64,000 nt of DNA, taken from assembly GCF_028532725.1 (NCBI RefSeq), contig NZ_JAQKGU010000005.1, forward strand, positions 1 to 64,000, given 5' to 3'. Both the position numbers and the translations under genes were made by a program. This document shows, piece after piece, positions 62,337-64,000 of this stretch. The DNA comes from Desulfovibrio sp. Fe33 (GTDB lineage Bacteria > Desulfobacterota > Desulfovibrionia > Desulfovibrionales > Desulfovibrionaceae). Each line of letters begins with the position of its first letter. The first letter of the stretch is position 1. The notes under the pieces are model-generated. The model did no database searches and was not told the origin of the DNA. It saw only the letters and a list, made by a program, of their open reading frames with translations.

Positions 62337-63488
62337 ATGGTACGCAAAAAAGACTACTTCAAGCTCGGACTCTACATCGTCCTCGGCACGGGAATGCTCC
62401 TGGCGATCGTCATCATCCTCGGGGCCGGGCGCTATTTTCAAACAGCCTATCCCCTGGAGACCTACTTCGACGAATCCGTCAACGGATTGTCCGTAGGCTC
62501 CCCCGTAAAGCTGCGCGGCGTCCAGGTTGGACGCGTGGCCGAGATCAACTTCGTGACGAACATCTACGACCTTCCCCATACCCACGAAGCGCGCTACGTC
62601 TATGTTCGCTGCGAAATCAACCCGGAACTCTTCGAGGAAATGACCGAGAAGGAATTCAACGCCCACATCGAACGGGAAACCAAACGGGGAATGCGTATCA
62701 GGGCCACCTCCCTTGGCCTGACCGGCCAGCTCTTTCTGAACACGACCTACGAAGACCCGAAGAACAATCCCCCCCTGCCCATCCAATGGACGCCGACATA
62801 TGCCTACGTCCCGTCCGTGCCGTCCACGCTGAGCCGGATCGAGGAGGCGTTCACTACCATCAGCAGGACGGTCAGCGGCCTCAAACAGGAAGATATCGAA
62901 TCCATCATCAAGGACGTCAAATCCATCGTCGGCACCCTCGACGACTTCATGAAGGCCGAAGGGGGCAAGGAAGCGGGCACCCGAATCCTCGGCATCCTCC
63001 GATCCACCGAGAGCATCCTGGCCCGCTCGGACAAGCTCCTGGGCGACCCTGCGGCCGAATCCATCATTCCAAACACGGCTTCGATCCTGAAGAACGTCGA
63101 CCGGATCACCGAGGAGTCGGCGGACGACATCATCCAGACGGCCGCCGAAGCCAGAGAGGCCGTAGCGAGCTTCAAACTGGCCACCCAAAACCTGAGCAAA
63201 ACCCTGGCCGACCCCCGCATGGGCGAAGCCATGGACAATATCGCCCCCACCCTGGACAACATCTCCCAGGCGTCGGCGGACCTGGCCGCCGCCGTGGGCA
63301 AGGTCCACACCCTGGTCAACCGCCTCAACGGGGTTGTCGCTTCCCAGGAGACAAACATCAGCTCCATCCTCGAAGACACCAGGGAGATCATGCTGAACGT
63401 CAAGGAACTCACGGACGAGGCCAAAAGATATCCATCCGGAATACTTTTCGGCACCCCGCCAAGCAAACCCCACCCCGAAAACAATTAA
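62337..63488 (+). CDS. MlaD-type MCE domain protein
   Basis: A 383-residue membrane-anchored MCE protein; a single membrane segment at about 12-30 (LGLYIVLGTGMLLAIVIIL) is followed by the MCE domain (40-125, DESVNGLSVGSPVKLRGVQVGRV). The long C-terminal part has repeated helices (VSGLKQEDIESIIKDVKSI, NISQASADLAAAVGKV) that could form a tunnel across the periplasm. It starts three bases after mlaF. Confidence 0.92.
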   Translation: MVRKKDYFKLGLYIVLGTGMLLAIVIILGAGRYFQTAYPLETYFDESVNGLSVGSPVKLRGVQVGRVAEINFVTNIYDLPHTHEARYVYVRCEINPELFEEMTEKEFNAHIERETKRGMRIRATSLGLTGQLFLNTTYEDPKNNPPLPIQWTPTYAYVPSVPSTLSRIEEAFTTISRTVSGLKQEDIESIIKDVKSIVGTLDDFMKAEGGKEAGTRILGILRSTESILARSDKLLGDPAAESIIPNTASILKNVDRITEESADDIIQTAAEAREAVASFKLATQNLSKTLADPRMGEAMDNIAPTLDNISQASADLAAAVGKVHTLVNRLNGVVASQETNISSILEDTREIMLNVKELTDEAKRYPSGILFGTPPSKPHPENN

Positions 63489-63500
63489 AGGATGCTCGCC

Positions 63501-64000
63501 ATGAAACGATACGCCATACTCACCGCCATGCTGATCGCGGCCCTGGCAGCGTCCGCCTGCGTCAAACTAGGAGCCCAGCCCCTGGACAGACGGTTCTACC
63601 AGATATCCCCAGCTCGAACCGCTCCACGGGTTGACGCCCCGAAGGATTTCGTCCTCCTTGTCCGCCGCCTGTCGGCCTCGGACCTGTACAATACCCGCGA
63701 GCTGGTCTACAGGGGGGCCGAAGGGCACATCGAATCCGACTTCTACAACAAGTTCTTCGTTCCCCCATCCAACATGCTGACCACCGAACTGCGCCGCTGG
63801 CTGAGTGCTTCGGGCCTGTTCAGGCATGTCATCGAACCGGGCAGCATGATCGTGCCGGGACTGACCCTGGAGGGAACTATCAACGCTTTGTACGGCGATT
63901 ACTCCACCGCCCAACCGGCGGCCGTGGTCGAGATGCAGTTCTTTGCGGTGGACGAGTCCACCCAGGACAACGCGATCGTCTTCTCCGGGTCGTACAAGGA
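63501..64000 (+). CDS. ABC-transport auxiliary lipoprotein (PqiC-like), partial
   Basis: An open frame from the ATG at 63501 to the window end, 166 codons with no stop. A signal MKRYAILTAMLIAALAAS ends with lipobox Cys20. The mature part begins LGAQPLDRRFYQISPAR and includes MLTTELRRWLSASGLFRHVI, like PqiC/MlaD-partner outer-membrane lipoproteins. AAAGGA lies eight bases before the ATG. It is 12 bases after mlaD and completes the operon; the 3' end is missing. Confidence 0.8.
   Translation, partial: MKRYAILTAMLIAALAASACVKLGAQPLDRRFYQISPARTAPRVDAPKDFVLLVRRLSASDLYNTRELVYRGAEGHIESDFYNKFFVPPSNMLTTELRRWLSASGLFRHVIEPGSMIVPGLTLEGTINALYGDYSTAQPAAVVEMQFFAVDESTQDNAIVFSGSYK

Overview
The window looks like a GC-rich chromosome segment from a sulfate-reducing deltaproteobacterium of the Desulfovibrio / Pseudodesulfovibrio type. 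The main reasons are the siroheme-dependent heme genes (ahbC, hemB, ahbD and a siroheme decarboxylase subunit in one cluster), a polar-flagellum locus with sigma-28 and sigma-54 promoters, a SulP anion transporter and many response regulators. The genus is an inference from gene content; no rRNA or tRNA gene is visible here.

Layout. 1-430: end of an IS481-type insertion sequence abutting a truncated copy of a dispersed palindromic repeat (family A). 429-5711: small unknown proteins, a CLC chloride channel with CBS domains and a UPF0597/cysteine-desulfidase-like enzyme. 5935-11931 (minus strand): unknown protein, lipoprotein, RNase J, PlsC acyltransferase, a second family A repeat and an EF-G-like GTPase. 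12194-14258: ParB-like protein with a spore-photoproduct-lyase-like radical SAM protein. 14441-22223: the conserved rpsB-tsf-pyrH-frr-uppS-cdsA-dxr-rseP-tsaB block (translation, undecaprenyl and phospholipid precursors, isoprenoids, envelope stress, tRNA t6A). 22272-24390: HyuB-like hydrolase and an ArsC-like phosphatase-fold protein. 24595-28200: repeat family B copy, dnaA, an AT-rich candidate replication origin, thyX and a P-loop-like protein. 28286-40844: zinc phospholipase-C-like protein, an AsmA-like protein, then flagellin, fliD and fliS flanked by glycosyltransferases, a Yip1-like protein and an OmpA lipoprotein. 40998-45284: heme b synthesis by the siroheme route, with a third family A repeat inserted. 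45302-48846: small membrane protein, rpe, ABC-F ATPase, GNAT. 48922-56135 (minus): one operon of TetR regulator, SulP transporter and five signalling proteins. 56480-60220: second family B copy, putA and its AsnC/Lrp regulator. 60378-64000: an Mla-type lipid-transport operon running off the window.

The least conventional part is the 48922-56135 operon. A TetR regulator with two palindromic operators heads a SulP transporter with an unusual ~140-residue insert. This is followed by a cytidylate-kinase-like/receiver fusion, a membrane histidine kinase, a single receiver, a kinase-like protein that keeps its phospho-histidine box but has lost its ATP-binding motifs, and another single receiver. 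The gene order suggests a transporter-coupled phosphorelay. The other notable theme is two related families of hairpin-bearing intergenic repeats, four of whose five copies sit directly against the terminator of the neighbouring gene.
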